From Desulfobacterales bacterium (GTDB taxonomy: Bacteria; Desulfobacterota; Desulfobacteria; Desulfobacterales; SpSt-501): DNA of 57,242 nt. Numbering within the stretch: position 1 is the stretch's first letter; every line of letters starts with the position of its first letter. Below are positions 36,174 through 44,747 of the stretch, one piece after another. The position numbers and the translations under genes are program-made. The notes beneath the pieces were generated by a model. It did no database searches, had not been told where the DNA came from, and was given only the letters and a program-made list of their open reading frames with translations. The stretch covers positions 1-57,242 of the forward strand of contig JAUQXK010000117.1 in NCBI GenBank assembly GCA_030834695.1, read 5' to 3'.

Positions 36174-36323
36174 TTATAAATGGTCTCATGATTGTCTGGA
36201 TCTGCCGTTGGAAATCTCCCCCCACCCCTCTTTTTCCAAGAGGGGGACTGCCTCCCTTTGATAAAGGGAGGTCAGGAGGGATTTGCATTTATCCATTCAG
36301 TTCAAATTTGAGACCGTTTATAA
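36174..36323. mobile_element. MITE-like element with terminal inverted repeats
   Basis: A 150-base segment bounded by TTATAAATGGTCTCA and TGAGACCGTTTATAA (14 of 15 paired). Inside is a nested inverted C/G-rich repeat (36212-36284; AAATCTCCCC to GAGGGATTT). No coding capacity. The ends resemble those of the elements at 37341, 43368 and 48499. It lies between the moaE stop and the FmdB start. Confidence 0.65.
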
Positions 36324-36363
36324 GTATCGTCGATGCCGTCGGCCTTGTCAAGGAATCCTGATT

Positions 36364-36723
36364 TTACAGGAAATATTCGGTCTTCTCGGTCACTGTCGTC
36401 TTGATGAGGTTGAGGGTATCGGCAAGGACGGCGATCACGTTCTCGCGGATGTCCCCGGCGACGATCAGCACCATAACGTCCTCGCCCACGGCCAGGTCTT
36501 GGTCTTCGGCGATGGCTACAAGGATGTCGAGGATGCCCGGACGCCGGCGCTGCTCCGCAAGGATCTGCTCCAGGCGCCGGTGGTCCACCCCGACCCGCAG
36601 CCCCTTGACCCGCCGGCCGTCGCGCGAAGTCCCCCGCACCACGCCGTTATGCGCCAGCAGCATGCCGGCCCTGCTGAAATCGGGATTCCGGCGGATATCG
36701 GCGATCATGCCTGCGATGTCCAT
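36364..36723 (-). CDS. moaE: MoaE-like molybdopterin synthase large subunit
   Basis: This encodes 119 residues, shorter than E. coli MoaE (about 150). GMLLAHNGVVRGTSRDG matches the family start and LAVGEDVMVLIVAGDIR its core. Two lysines near the end (108 and 114) are candidates for the catalytic Lys pair. It would add sulphur to cyclic pyranopterin together with MoaD, which is not nearby. The ATG shares one base with the mobA stop, so they are coupled. The shortness leaves activity open. Confidence 0.75.
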   Translation of the reverse strand: MDIAGMIADIRRNPDFSRAGMLLAHNGVVRGTSRDGRRVKGLRVGVDHRRLEQILAEQRRRPGILDILVAIAEDQDLAVGEDVMVLIVAGDIRENVIAVLADTLNLIKTTVTEKTEYFL

Positions 36724-37340
36724 TAGCCCTCCGTTGCGCTGCCGGCCGCCAGCATCTGCTCGGCCCGCGCCAGGTCTTCCGGGGTGTTGACGTTGAAAAA
36801 CGAAACCAGCTCCGGGTCCTTCTCCCGCAGCCGCTCCTCCGGGATCTTCTTGATGCGGCCTTTTTGAAGCGCCAGCTGGATCTTGAGCTTGTTCGCCCGC
36901 AAATGGTCTTCCGCGACTTTCAGACAACGCTTGGAATACGCCGCGCAAAGCGGCTCGAGGCCTTTGGATGTCTGCGGAATGACCAGGTCGTCAGCGGGGT
37001 CGGTCAGCTCCAGGAGCGTTTCGACGACCTCTTTCTTTAAGAATGGAGTGTCGCAGGCCGAAAAGAACGCAAACGGATGGTTGGCGTAAAACAGCCCCGC
37101 ATGCACCCCGGTGAGCGAGCTTCGAAAGGGAAAGATGTCGCTGACGATCAAGGCATCCCACTCCAGGAACTCAATCGGATTGTTCGTCACCAGGATGATC
37201 TCGTCGAAAACCTGCCGATAGACCGCAAACAGCCGATCCAGAATCCGCACCCCGCCCACGCGCAAAAAGGCCTTGTTTACGCCCCCATACCGCGTGCTCA
37301 ACCCGCCGGCAAGAATCACCCCCGAACACGAATGCTTCAT
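36723..37340 (-). CDS. mobA: Molybdenum cofactor guanylyltransferase MobA
   Basis: This encodes 205 residues. The nucleotide-binding LAGGLSTRYGGVNKAF is a variant of LAGGxSxRMGxDK. LTGVHAGLFYA and FSACDTPFLKKEVV hold the metal-binding Asp, and SFFNVNTPEDL is the usual C-terminal motif. It joins GMP to molybdopterin. The ATG follows directly on the end of a MITE-like element (37341-37470), so the element supplies the bases before the start codon; a promoter candidate lies beyond it at 37488-37516. Confidence 0.92.
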   Translation of the reverse strand: MKHSCSGVILAGGLSTRYGGVNKAFLRVGGVRILDRLFAVYRQVFDEIILVTNNPIEFLEWDALIVSDIFPFRSSLTGVHAGLFYANHPFAFFSACDTPFLKKEVVETLLELTDPADDLVIPQTSKGLEPLCAAYSKRCLKVAEDHLRANKLKIQLALQKGRIKKIPEERLREKDPELVSFFNVNTPEDLARAEQMLAAGSATEG

Positions 37341-37470
37341 TTATCAACGGCCCCGAAATAGCATCGTCATGCCGGACCCGATCCGGCATCCAGGGTTCAG
37401 AGCCTGCCCCAGACACGATCCGGGATCCGCCGGAATGACGAAGCAAGGACAAGTATCAGATGTTCAATAA
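37341..37470. mobile_element. MITE-like element abutting the mobA start codon
   Basis: It begins TTATCAACGGCCCCGAAATA, the reverse complement of the right ends at 43507-43526 and 48661-48680 with four mismatches. It then has GTCATGCCGGAC and, inverted, GCCGGAATGAC, and ends near TGTTCAATAA. The outer ends pair loosely. No coding capacity. Confidence 0.55.
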
Positions 37471-37694
37471 CACGTTGGATTGTCGTGAGGATAGAAAAAT
37501 CGCGGGATGAAATCAAGCGGGGACCTCGAAGATGGAAATATGGCAGGCTGGAATCAATTTTTAAGCGGCGATGATGTGCTGCCTTGACATAGGTTTGCAG
37601 AAGGCCTGGCTTTAAAGAACACCGGGAAGCCACCCAACAGAGCTTTGCCCACCGGTGCTCTGATCGGCCGAACGGATTTGCTTCATGCCGTGTT
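37471..37694. other. Non-coding gap between mobA and wrbA
   Basis: About 225 bases after the repeat element. It holds a candidate mobA promoter and nothing else I can identify. An open minus-strand frame crosses it and enters wrbA in a wrong frame; it is not protein-like. Confidence 0.4.
37488..37516 (-). promoter_or_regulatory. Predicted promoter for mobA-moaE
   Basis: On the minus strand, TTGATT and TATCCT are separated by 17 bases. It lies upstream of the repeat element, so the element would be transcribed as the mobA leader. Confidence 0.35.
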
Positions 37695-38306
37695 TTAGTT
37701 GGCAAGCCTGGAGGCGATTGTTGCCACATGTGCACCCTGGAACCGGGCTGCCTGCAGTTCGTTTTCAGTGGGTGCCCTCTCTCCCTGAGTTCCTGCAATA
37801 GTCGACGCTCCGTACGGAGAGCCGCCTGTAATCTCATCATTGCGCATCTGGCCCTGAAAGCTGTACGGCAGCCCCACGACAACCAATCCGTGGTGCAACA
37901 AGGTGATGATGAAACTGAGAATCGTGGATTCCTGGCCGCCGTGCTGGGTCGCGGAGCTCGTGAATACACTGCCGACCTTGCCGACCAACGCGCCTTTGGC
38001 CCACAGCCCGCCGGTAGCGTCCAGGAATTGCCGCATCTGGCCGCACATGTTGCCAAAACGGGTCGGCGTACCAAAAATGATGGCGTCTGCGGATGCAAGT
38101 TCGTCTACAGTGGCGATGGGGACATTTTCAAATTTTTTCTGCGCTTCAACAGCCCCCATTTTGGCCAGCACCTCCTGCGGCAGCGTTTCGGGAACCCTGC
38201 GCAAGGCCACCTCGGCCCCTTTGACCGTTTTGGCCCCTTCAGCAACAGCCTCGGCCATACGATTGACGTGGCCATACATGGAGTAATACACGACTAGAAC
38301 TTTCAT
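37695..38306 (-). CDS. wrbA: NAD(P)H:quinone oxidoreductase WrbA
   Basis: This encodes 203 residues, full length for Wrb[21 protein letters not shown] is the FMN phosphate-binding loop. [19 protein letters not shown] and the [11 protein letters not shown] stretch contact FMN. The flavodoxin-like tetramer reduces quinones by two electrons and protects against redox cycling. GGGAGGAGCC stands before the ATG. It stands alone, divergent from the HEAT-like gene. Confidence 0.96.
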   Translation of the reverse strand: MKVLVVYYSMYGHVNRMAEAVAEGAKTVKGAEVALRRVPETLPQEVLAKMGAVEAQKKFENVPIATVDELASADAIIFGTPTRFGNMCGQMRQFLDATGGLWAKGALVGKVGSVFTSSATQHGGQESTILSFIITLLHHGLVVVGLPYSFQGQMRNDEITGGSPYGASTIAGTQGERAPTENELQAARFQGAHVATIASRLAN

Positions 38307-38603
38307 GGCTCCTCCCTTTGTTTATTGACGTTATAATCTGTGGGCGTCTGCGGAGGAACATATTCACGGAGCTGCGCTCCGTCCAGCCCCGTGCCGGTTT
38401 CCGGGTCCCTTATAAAGCACGCGCAATGGTGACCAATCTCTTAATCATCAATCGAGATTTGACACATATATGATTCCCTTTGGGTGTGAACTCTGCATCG
38501 TCCGCCCGCCGCCTCCCATATTAAAGCTTTAACATAACTGCCCGATAGATAAACCTAGAGGCATTGGATCTGCCTTTGATGTCTCAGAAGCGGATGAAGA
38601 TCG
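38307..38603. other. Divergent non-coding region between wrbA and the HEAT-like gene
   Basis: About 297 bases. The part near wrbA has a TATAAC stretch that could be a -10 box. AATCGAGATTTGACAC at 38450-38465 is a half-copy of the palindrome at 42105-42156. No gene is seen. Confidence 0.4.
38450..38465. repeat. Half-copy of the 42.1-kb palindromic repeat
   Basis: AATCGAGATTTGACAC differs at one base from the right arm of the 42105-42156 palindrome; the left arm is absent. Confidence 0.55.
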
Positions 38604-40826
38604 ATGCAATCCACTGACAGCATAGCGCTTGCGAAGGACGAGACCGAGTCCACCGCCGGGCTCGACCTCAATCACCTGATCAAGGCGCTCATCGAGATGA
38701 ACATCGCCCGCAAGAATGTGCTTTTTTATCCGGGGCGCCATCGCCAAGTCAAGAAGAGCATCGATCTCGCGCACGGCTGTCTCAGCCTCTCCCTTGAAGC
38801 GATCGATGAAATCACATTGGTAATCGCCAAGGAATCCTTCTCGGTCGGCGGCTGCCTTCTGGATCCGTCCAATTCGGTGCTGCAAGAGCTGCGGGCCGTT
38901 TTCAAGGCCAAAAACATCGCTTCGTTGACGTTCCGGCAGGGGCTCTCGAGGAACGAACTGGCCGGGTTCCTGCTTCGAATCACGCGCAGCGAAGAAAGCG
39001 CCGATTTCCAAGCAACGAACGACGAGTCGCCCCTGCAGGAAGCCTTCACCGAAAATGTCCGCATTCAAGCTGTGGACTACTCGAAATTCTCCCACCTCGA
39101 GGAAACGGTCATCCACCGGAAGGGCGCTCAGGGCGCCCAAAAACCGCGCGATTCGGTCTGGAACGATTTCGTGCACGGCTTGGCCAGCGGCATCCTGATA
39201 GATCCCAACGACGCCCAGCCGGCCGAGTTCGTCCGCCGGCCTTCTCCGTCAGGCATCGCCGGCCACCTGAACCGCCTCGAGGAGATTGAAACAGAGCTTC
39301 TCAAAAAATACGAAGATGTGATCAAAGACCACCTCCTGAATGCATCGGAGGGCAGCGATCCGCAGCGCGATTCGAGCTGGAGCGATCTGTGCCGCTGTTT
39401 CGAGCAACTCAAACCGGTGCTCCGCAATCAATTCCTGGCCGTGACCTTTGACCAGTGCGCCCTCCAGACGAATCCGGAGTCTCTGGAACCCCTTTTGGGC
39501 CGCCTGCCACTCAAGCTGCTGATCGATATGCTGAAGTCGGCAACCAGCGGAAAAAAGGAAATATCGCCGTCCCTCTTGAACTTTGTCGGCAAAATGCTGA
39601 ATGCGCGCGGCGCCAAGGCGCAATCGCCCGAGCATGAGGCGGCCCGATGTATGGCCCAAGAGATCGACGCCCTCGCCGCGCCTGAGATGGCCGGCACTCT
39701 TTTCAAAAAGGAAAATTTTGGCGCCTATGTAACACCGGAGTATGAAAAAAAACTGAAGCAATTGGTCCTCCCCCGGGCCCCGCAAGCAGCAAACGAGGAA
39801 GGCCTGATAGACACCCAAAGCCACCTGAAAACCTTGAGCGAGGACCATCTGGCCGCGCACATCGTCGAAGCGGGGATCGCCTTGATGTCCGGCCAACTCG
39901 ATGCGGAGTTGTATCGGGAGATCGCCGAGCAGCTGGTCAGGCTGGCGAGCGATCTCGCCAAAAAAGCCAATATCGGCCTGCTTTCAAAAATGCAGCAGTT
40001 GTTCCTGGACCACAGTCGGATGGAGCCGGCCGACGCCAAATGCGCGGCCGCCCGCGCGGCCCTCGACCAGCTGCGCGGCCCCCGGTTTATCCGCTCGTTG
40101 CGAGCGGCGATAGAAGCCTCTGGCCGCTGGACCGAGCCCGCGGCCACGGCCTTTCTCTTGGCACTGGGGTCCAACGCGGTCCCCGAGGCATTGCATCTGT
40201 ATTTGCAGCATAACGAGGAGCAGCGAGAGGAATGGCTGGCCGTCCTGATCGAACGATATCCGCAGCACCTGCTGAAAGAGGTCATCAAAAGGATTCAGCT
40301 TTACGCCGGTGCCCACACGGTGGAGCTGCTGATGGTTTTCGAAAAGCTGGGGGACCCGGCGTGCAGTCCCTGTGTCAGGCCCTTTTTGCAGCACCCGGAT
40401 GAAGCTGCGCGGTTTCAAGCGCTGAAGCTCCTGCTGAGTTTCAACGACGAGGAAGGCGTCAGGTGTTTACGGAAGCTGCTCGACTCGAGAAACAACCAGG
40501 ATTTCCTGGCGGCCTTGGACCTGGCTGAAATATATTCAGTGGCAAGGGTCGCCGCGGACTTGGCCAAGCGCCTGAAGACACGGTTTCTTCTTTATCGATC
40601 GGACGTGATCTGCAATGAAAGGATACTGCTGGCGCTGGAGAACTTCGGGTATCGGGTGGCAGTCAGCGATCTCGAGCGCCTGAACCGCATCCGCTTCTCC
40701 TTCTACCCGCAGCAATTGGCGCGCATGAAGTCAGTGGTTTCTGCAATGCTCTTGAAACGAACACCGGTGCCGAAATCGGATAGAGCCAGGGGGACGGCCG
40801 TACGCCATGACGCCAACGCTCAATGA
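38604..40826 (+). CDS. Large HEAT-like repeat protein paired with HD-GYP
   Basis: This encodes 740 residues with no signal peptide or membrane helix. Residues about 22-128 form a domain that aligns with the N-terminus of the HD-GYP protein encoded next: LFYPGRHRQV, then FSVGG, then ASLTFRQGLSRNELAGFL. The rest is mostly alpha-helical; the C-terminal third (about 560-700) looks like HEAT/armadillo repeats (CVRPFLQHPDEAARFQALKLL, VRCLRKLLDSRNNQDFLAALD). It is likely a cytoplasmic scaffold for a c-di-GMP phosphodiesterase. The stop lies 20 bases inside the HD-GYP gene. No named function. Confidence 0.75.
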   Translation: MQSTDSIALAKDETESTAGLDLNHLIKALIEMNIARKNVLFYPGRHRQVKKSIDLAHGCLSLSLEAIDEITLVIAKESFSVGGCLLDPSNSVLQELRAVFKAKNIASLTFRQGLSRNELAGFLLRITRSEESADFQATNDESPLQEAFTENVRIQAVDYSKFSHLEETVIHRKGAQGAQKPRDSVWNDFVHGLASGILIDPNDAQPAEFVRRPSPSGIAGHLNRLEEIETELLKKYEDVIKDHLLNASEGSDPQRDSSWSDLCRCFEQLKPVLRNQFLAVTFDQCALQTNPESLEPLLGRLPLKLLIDMLKSATSGKKEISPSLLNFVGKMLNARGAKAQSPEHEAARCMAQEIDALAAPEMAGTLFKKENFGAYVTPEYEKKLKQLVLPRAPQAANEEGLIDTQSHLKTLSEDHLAAHIVEAGIALMSGQLDAELYREIAEQLVRLASDLAKKANIGLLSKMQQLFLDHSRMEPADAKCAAARAALDQLRGPRFIRSLRAAIEASGRWTEPAATAFLLALGSNAVPEALHLYLQHNEEQREEWLAVLIERYPQHLLKEVIKRIQLYAGAHTVELLMVFEKLGDPACSPCVRPFLQHPDEAARFQALKLLLSFNDEEGVRCLRKLLDSRNNQDFLAALDLAEIYSVARVAADLAKRLKTRFLLYRSDVICNERILLALENFGYRVAVSDLERLNRIRFSFYPQQLARMKSVVSAMLLKRTPVPKSDRARGTAVRHDANAQ

Positions 40827-41961
40827 GCAAAATGAGATCGGTCAGCTGGTAGCCGGGCTGAGCGCGGCGATCTCCGGCATGCGCCTGTACGCGGAAAAAC
40901 ATCCGAAAACAGTCGCCCTGCTGGATCAGGCCTACGCCGGGATCGCCCAGCGTGCGACCAGCCGGGAGAAGACGACGGCCATGATCGTCGATGATGAGTT
41001 GCTGTGGGACGGCACCGCGCTGAAAGGCAAAGTCTCCCAGCTGACGTCGTTTGTCAAGGAATTGCGGGCCGTCGGGATTGAAAGCATCTGCTTCCACAAG
41101 GGAATCACCCGCTCCGAGATAACCGATTTTCTAAAAACCCTTGCTTCGAACCAAGCGGATTCCCTGCCCAGCAGCGCCCATGTGAAGCTCGGCAAACTCC
41201 GACTGAGCTGCAAAGAACCTGACCTCTGTCCGATCGGCGAAGCGGATCAGCAGCGCGTGGCCGCGTTTCTGGCTCTCCGCGACAAGAAATACCCGCAGGT
41301 CCGGGAAATATCCCACGGCATATCTCGCCATCGCAACTTCGAAATCAAGGGCGTAGAGGATGTCGTGACAACGTTCGTCCGGGGGTTCGCCGAAAACATC
41401 AACCCCATCCGCCTCCTTATCCAAATGAAAGTAGGCGACGAATACACCTACACCCACATGGTCAACGTCTGCATCTTGACCATGAGCCAAGCGGAATCAT
41501 TGGGATTTCCCGCGGAGTATCTCTTTCAGATCGGCGTGGCCGCCATTCTGCACGATGCGGGCAAGCTGTTTATTCCAGCGGAGATCCTGAACAAGCCCGG
41601 CAAACTGACCAATGAAGAACGATTGATCGTCGAAACGCACTCGCTGAGAGGCGCCAGCTACATCCTGAAGCATGATGCGCTTCCCAAGCTCGCCGTGCTC
41701 GGGGCATTGGAGCATCATATCAAATACGATGGCACCGGATACCCTGCCATCCCGACGTCTTATCAGCCCAACATCATCAGCCAGATGATCGCCATCTCCG
41801 ATGTGTTCGACGCCATGCGAACCCGGCGTTCGTACAAGGAACCGAAACCCGTTAAGGACATCGCTGCGGTGCTCCTGAAGGAAAAAGGCAGCGCGTATCA
41901 CCCGCAGCTGGTGGACAATTTCTTGAAACTCATTCAGGAGGAACCAAACGGCCTGCGCTGA
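40807..41961 (+). CDS. HD-GYP domain protein (putative c-di-GMP phosphodiesterase)
   Basis: This encodes 384 residues. The N-terminal domain (about 10-105) is shared with the upstream HEAT-like protein. The HD-GYP domain (about 195-375) has HD at 249-250 in ILHDAGKLFIP, a later His in ETHSLRG, and HHIKYDGTGYP at 303-313, so the metal ligands and GYP motif are intact. It should hydrolyse cyclic di-GMP. There is no receiver domain, so the N-terminal domain is the likely input. It overlaps the upstream gene by 20 bases. Confidence 0.92.
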   Translation: MTPTLNEQNEIGQLVAGLSAAISGMRLYAEKHPKTVALLDQAYAGIAQRATSREKTTAMIVDDELLWDGTALKGKVSQLTSFVKELRAVGIESICFHKGITRSEITDFLKTLASNQADSLPSSAHVKLGKLRLSCKEPDLCPIGEADQQRVAAFLALRDKKYPQVREISHGISRHRNFEIKGVEDVVTTFVRGFAENINPIRLLIQMKVGDEYTYTHMVNVCILTMSQAESLGFPAEYLFQIGVAAILHDAGKLFIPAEILNKPGKLTNEERLIVETHSLRGASYILKHDALPKLAVLGALEHHIKYDGTGYPAIPTSYQPNIISQMIAISDVFDAMRTRRSYKEPKPVKDIAAVLLKEKGSAYHPQLVDNFLKLIQEEPNGLR

Positions 41962-42418
41962 TCCGTGCCGCACTCCCTCCGGCATTCATCCAGGCCCAAA
42001 CGCCTCCCAGATTTGCCGGTATCGAAAACAGCACACCAGACGATCGTTTACCATCCCCACGGCCTGCATGAAGGCGTAGCAGACAGAAAATATAGGGAAT
42101 ATAGGGTGTCACATCTCGATTATTGACTTTTAATTCACTAATCGAGATGTGACACCTTTTGCATTCTGACCTTCTTCCCATTGACACGGCCATAGGCCGG
42201 GTTAACTTTTTGCCGTACTCAGATAAAAACTTCTTCCTCAAAGCACCTTCTCCTGATGTCTTAGGGGCCTTTTAATTTGTGCTTTTCTGGATTTGTGACG
42301 ATGGCCCGGTGTAACCCGGGTGCACCGAATCGGATCATCATAAGAAATGGGTTTTATCCCATTGTTCTTGATTTCAGTTTGCCATTTCCCGTTTTAACCT
42401 GTCAGTCTCGTTTAAGCT
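41962..42418. other. Non-coding region with palindromic repeat
   Basis: About 457 bases, more AT-rich than the surroundings. It holds two tandem AATATAGGG units near 42089-42106 and then the long palindrome. No gene is seen; the open frames on the minus strand are not protein-like. Confidence 0.45.
42105..42156. repeat. 18-bp perfect palindromic repeat (REP-like)
   Basis: GGTGTCACATCTCGATTA and its exact reverse complement are separated by 16 bases and followed by TTTT. A half-copy lies at 38450-38465, so it is a dispersed unit, not only a terminator. It could still end transcripts from the HD-GYP gene. Such units are often moved by REP-associated transposases; none is in this window. Confidence 0.7.
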
Positions 42419-42835
42419 ATGCATACGAACTCCCCAATGAAATCTCAAAAGATCAAAATCGCAATCGTGGATAATAAGGCCATCTTCAGGGAGTCTCTAA
42501 GGAGGCTCGTTGAAAAAGAGCCTGACCTTGGTGTGGTAGCAGATGCAGAGCTTAACCTTGACGGGATCAAAAAAGTGGGAAAGCACAAACCGGACGTTAT
42601 TCTGATGAACAGAAACGAGCCTTTCACTGATGGCTTGCAGGACACCAAAATAGTGATTTCGAAGTTTCCTGATACCAAAGTGATCATTCTGTCAATGCCT
42701 TCCGAAAGAACCGTGGCGGCTACTTTATGCGAGGCGTGGGTATGCCATAACTTGTGCAAAAATTGTAGTACCGAGGAGATCTTTGCTGCAATTAGGAAGG
42801 AGCTTCCTCAAGGGTGGGGAAGGGAAAAACCATGA
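42419..42835 (+). CDS. Degenerate response-regulator receiver protein
   Basis: This encodes 138 residues, a single receiver-like fold (IKIAIVDNKAIFRESLRRLV) of the NarL type with no output domain. The acidic pair is reduced to Asp-Asn. The phospho-acceptor position reads VILMNRNEP, with Asn for Asp (Asn58 if the second ATG at 42437 is used). A Lys is kept in NLCKNCS. It probably cannot be phosphorylated and may work by binding a partner. Neither ATG has a ribosome site. Base composition is more AT-rich than its neighbours. The stop overlaps the next start (ATGA). Confidence 0.7.
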   Translation: MHTNSPMKSQKIKIAIVDNKAIFRESLRRLVEKEPDLGVVADAELNLDGIKKVGKHKPDVILMNRNEPFTDGLQDTKIVISKFPDTKVIILSMPSERTVAATLCEAWVCHNLCKNCSTEEIFAAIRKELPQGWGREKP

Positions 42836-43086
42836 GAACTGATCTGTACACCAAGATCATTCTGACCATCATAGCAGTATGCCTTTCGATCAACTTGATC
42901 AAGGAAGTACCCTTGTTTTCGATTGCTAAAGCCCAAGACTATCGGGAGGTTTACAGGGTTCCTCTACCGATCAACCTTGTTCAGATGAGTGGCAGTGACC
43001 TCAGCCAGGTGGGAGGTCTACTCCCAGTAAGGGTAGTGGGACCAGTGCAGGCGGTGGAACCAGTGCAGGTAGTGGTAAGAGAATAA
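42832..43086 (+). CDS. Small exported or membrane protein
   Basis: This encodes 84 residues. MRTDLYTKIILTIIAVCLSI is a basic start plus one hydrophobic helix, ending in IAKAQD, which could be a signal cleavage site or a membrane anchor. The remaining 45 residues are Val/Pro/Gln-rich. AAGGG lies 8 bases before the ATG at 42832, and the start overlaps the receiver-like gene. Similar short proteins with this N-terminus occur in deltaproteobacteria (from memory); no function is known to me. Confidence 0.65.
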   Translation: MRTDLYTKIILTIIAVCLSINLIKEVPLFSIAKAQDYREVYRVPLPINLVQMSGSDLSQVGGLLPVRVVGPVQAVEPVQVVVRE

Positions 43087-43519
43087 GGGTAGAGTAGAGG
43101 GCAGATCAAAAGCCACATGCTGCTTACATTTCGTCGCACAGACGGGAAATGAGGACAGGGCTGAATTTATCATTTTCTAATTTAACACTCGCATCCAATG
43201 CATCGAGGCGCGCTTTTCTATGCAGGAGACCTGACATAAAAGGCATCTCCCGCCTAAATTGATATTTTCAGCCCCGTTCCCTTCATTGCGAAGTGTTTCC
43301 CGATTCCCGCGTTGCTGAAAACTCCGGCCTTCCAGATCCAACAAATCAACAAATCGCGCTTTACATTGTCATTCCGGCATGCCCCGGATTACCAATTTCC
43401 GGGACAGGCTTTTAGCCGGAATCCACTGAATTCAACCCGTTCTGGATGCCCCCGTATCGTGGTACGGGGCTGGCTGGCAGGCTTATCACGTCCGGCATGA
43501 CGGTACTATTTCGAGACGG
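43087..43519. other. Non-coding region with two mobile-element relics
   Basis: About 433 bases holding the inverted-repeat relic at 43147-43288 and most of the repeat at 43368-43526. No gene is seen. Confidence 0.5.
43147..43288. repeat. Inverted-repeat relic with AATGAGGACAGGGCTGAA ends
   Basis: AATGAGGACAGGGCTGAATT on the left and, inverted, AATGAAGGGAACGGGGCTGA on the right enclose about 100 bases without coding capacity. I associate ends of this kind with REP-associated tyrosine transposase elements in this phylum, from memory. Confidence 0.5.
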
Positions 43520-43526
43520 TTAATAA
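43368..43526. mobile_element. MITE-like repeat, copy nearly identical to 48530-48680
   Basis: GTCATTCCGGCATGCCCCGG through GAGACGGTTAATAA matches 48530-48680 almost base for base, with an extra 8 bases near 43470. The right end covers the stop codon of the DMT transporter gene. The left inverted end seen in the 48.5-kb copy is missing here. Confidence 0.8.
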
Positions 43527-44464
43527 TTTCCAAAGGGGGTTTTTTTAAAAGCTATCCGTGCGAGCAGGCGGCCGTCAATCGCCGCCAGTCCCACCCCGAT
43601 CAGCCCCATCCCTATGAAATGCCTCCCGGCAAGCTGCTCGTCGAGAAAGACGGTCCCTAGAAAAATGGCGCTGACGGGGATCAGAAAGGTCACCAGCAGG
43701 ATGTTGGTCGCGCCCGCCGTGGCCAGCACGCGAAAGTAGATGATGTAGGCCAATGCGGTGGATATCGTCGCCAGCCCCAATACCGCCCACAACACGGATG
43801 CCGCCGGAATAGGGAGCTGCCAGGGTTGGTCCACTGCCAGCACCACCGGCAGCAGCATGATCGCGGATGCGCTCAACTGCCCGGCGGCGGCAATGACGGG
43901 GTGCACTCCCAGGCGTTGGAAACGCCTGCCGTATATTCCTGCGAACGCATAGCACCCCGCAGCCCCGAGCACGGATAATTGAGCCAGGACGTTCGCGCCC
44001 AACCCCCGCAGCGCCTCCGGGCCGATGATGACGCTGACGCCCGCCAGCCCGACCAGCACCCCGATCAGACGGTTTGCGGTCAGTTTCTCGTCCTGGGTCA
44101 AGAAATGTGCGACGATGACCGCGAACACCGGAGTGGTTGCGTTCAGAATCGAAGCCAAACCGCCGGGAATGTGGGTCTGCCCCCAGAAGATCAGGCTGAA
44201 CGGTATCACATTGTTGAGAAGCCCGATGCTGAAAAAAGCCGACCAGGTTTTCCGATCCCCCGGCAGGCGCAGACCGACCGCCGGCACAATGAAGGCCAGC
44301 ACGGCAGCGGCCAACGCCACCCGCAGGAAAACCAGGGTCAGCGGCGGCAGCGCCTTTACGGCGATGGCAACGAAAAAAAACGTGCCGCCCCAGATGACCG
44401 AAAGCCCCAGCACGAGACCCCAGTCGCGCAGCCCCATGGTGCGGTTGACAGTGGACTCTTTCAA
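43520..44464 (-). CDS. EamA/DMT-family transporter
   Basis: This encodes 314 residues with about ten hydrophobic helices in two EamA repeats (SVIWGGTFFFVAIAVKALPP in the first; GQLSASAIMLLPVVL and ALAYIIYFRVLATAGATNIL in the second). Members export amino acids or other metabolites; the substrate cannot be read. GGAGAGG lies just before a TTG at 44464; an ATG at 44437 is the alternative. The last codons and the stop lie in a repeat element, so the C-terminus may have been rewritten by its insertion. Confidence 0.88.
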   Translation of the reverse strand: MKESTVNRTMGLRDWGLVLGLSVIWGGTFFFVAIAVKALPPLTLVFLRVALAAAVLAFIVPAVGLRLPGDRKTWSAFFSIGLLNNVIPFSLIFWGQTHIPGGLASILNATTPVFAVIVAHFLTQDEKLTANRLIGVLVGLAGVSVIIGPEALRGLGANVLAQLSVLGAAGCYAFAGIYGRRFQRLGVHPVIAAAGQLSASAIMLLPVVLAVDQPWQLPIPAASVLWAVLGLATISTALAYIIYFRVLATAGATNILLVTFLIPVSAIFLGTVFLDEQLAGRHFIGMGLIGVGLAAIDGRLLARIAFKKTPFGNY

Positions 44465-44747
44465 GCATCCTCTCCTTTGCGATGATTTACTATAACCAGG
44501 CCGCAGCTGTGCCACAACCCGTTTCTTGCGGTTTTTCCTATCTCAGGGTGATGTCTATCTATAGCTGCCGAAGTGTGGGAGGTAGACGACCTTGTTTAAA
44601 GCGCCACCGGAATAAGGGCGACGGGGCGAAATTTGTCGCTTTTTCCGGATACCTGTGAGGGTGGAGTTCCCGCCAGATGCTGTCTGGAACGAGTCCATAG
44701 GAGAAATGTGGTATAGTAGAAAATTAAAACGAACGAACGGAGGCAGA

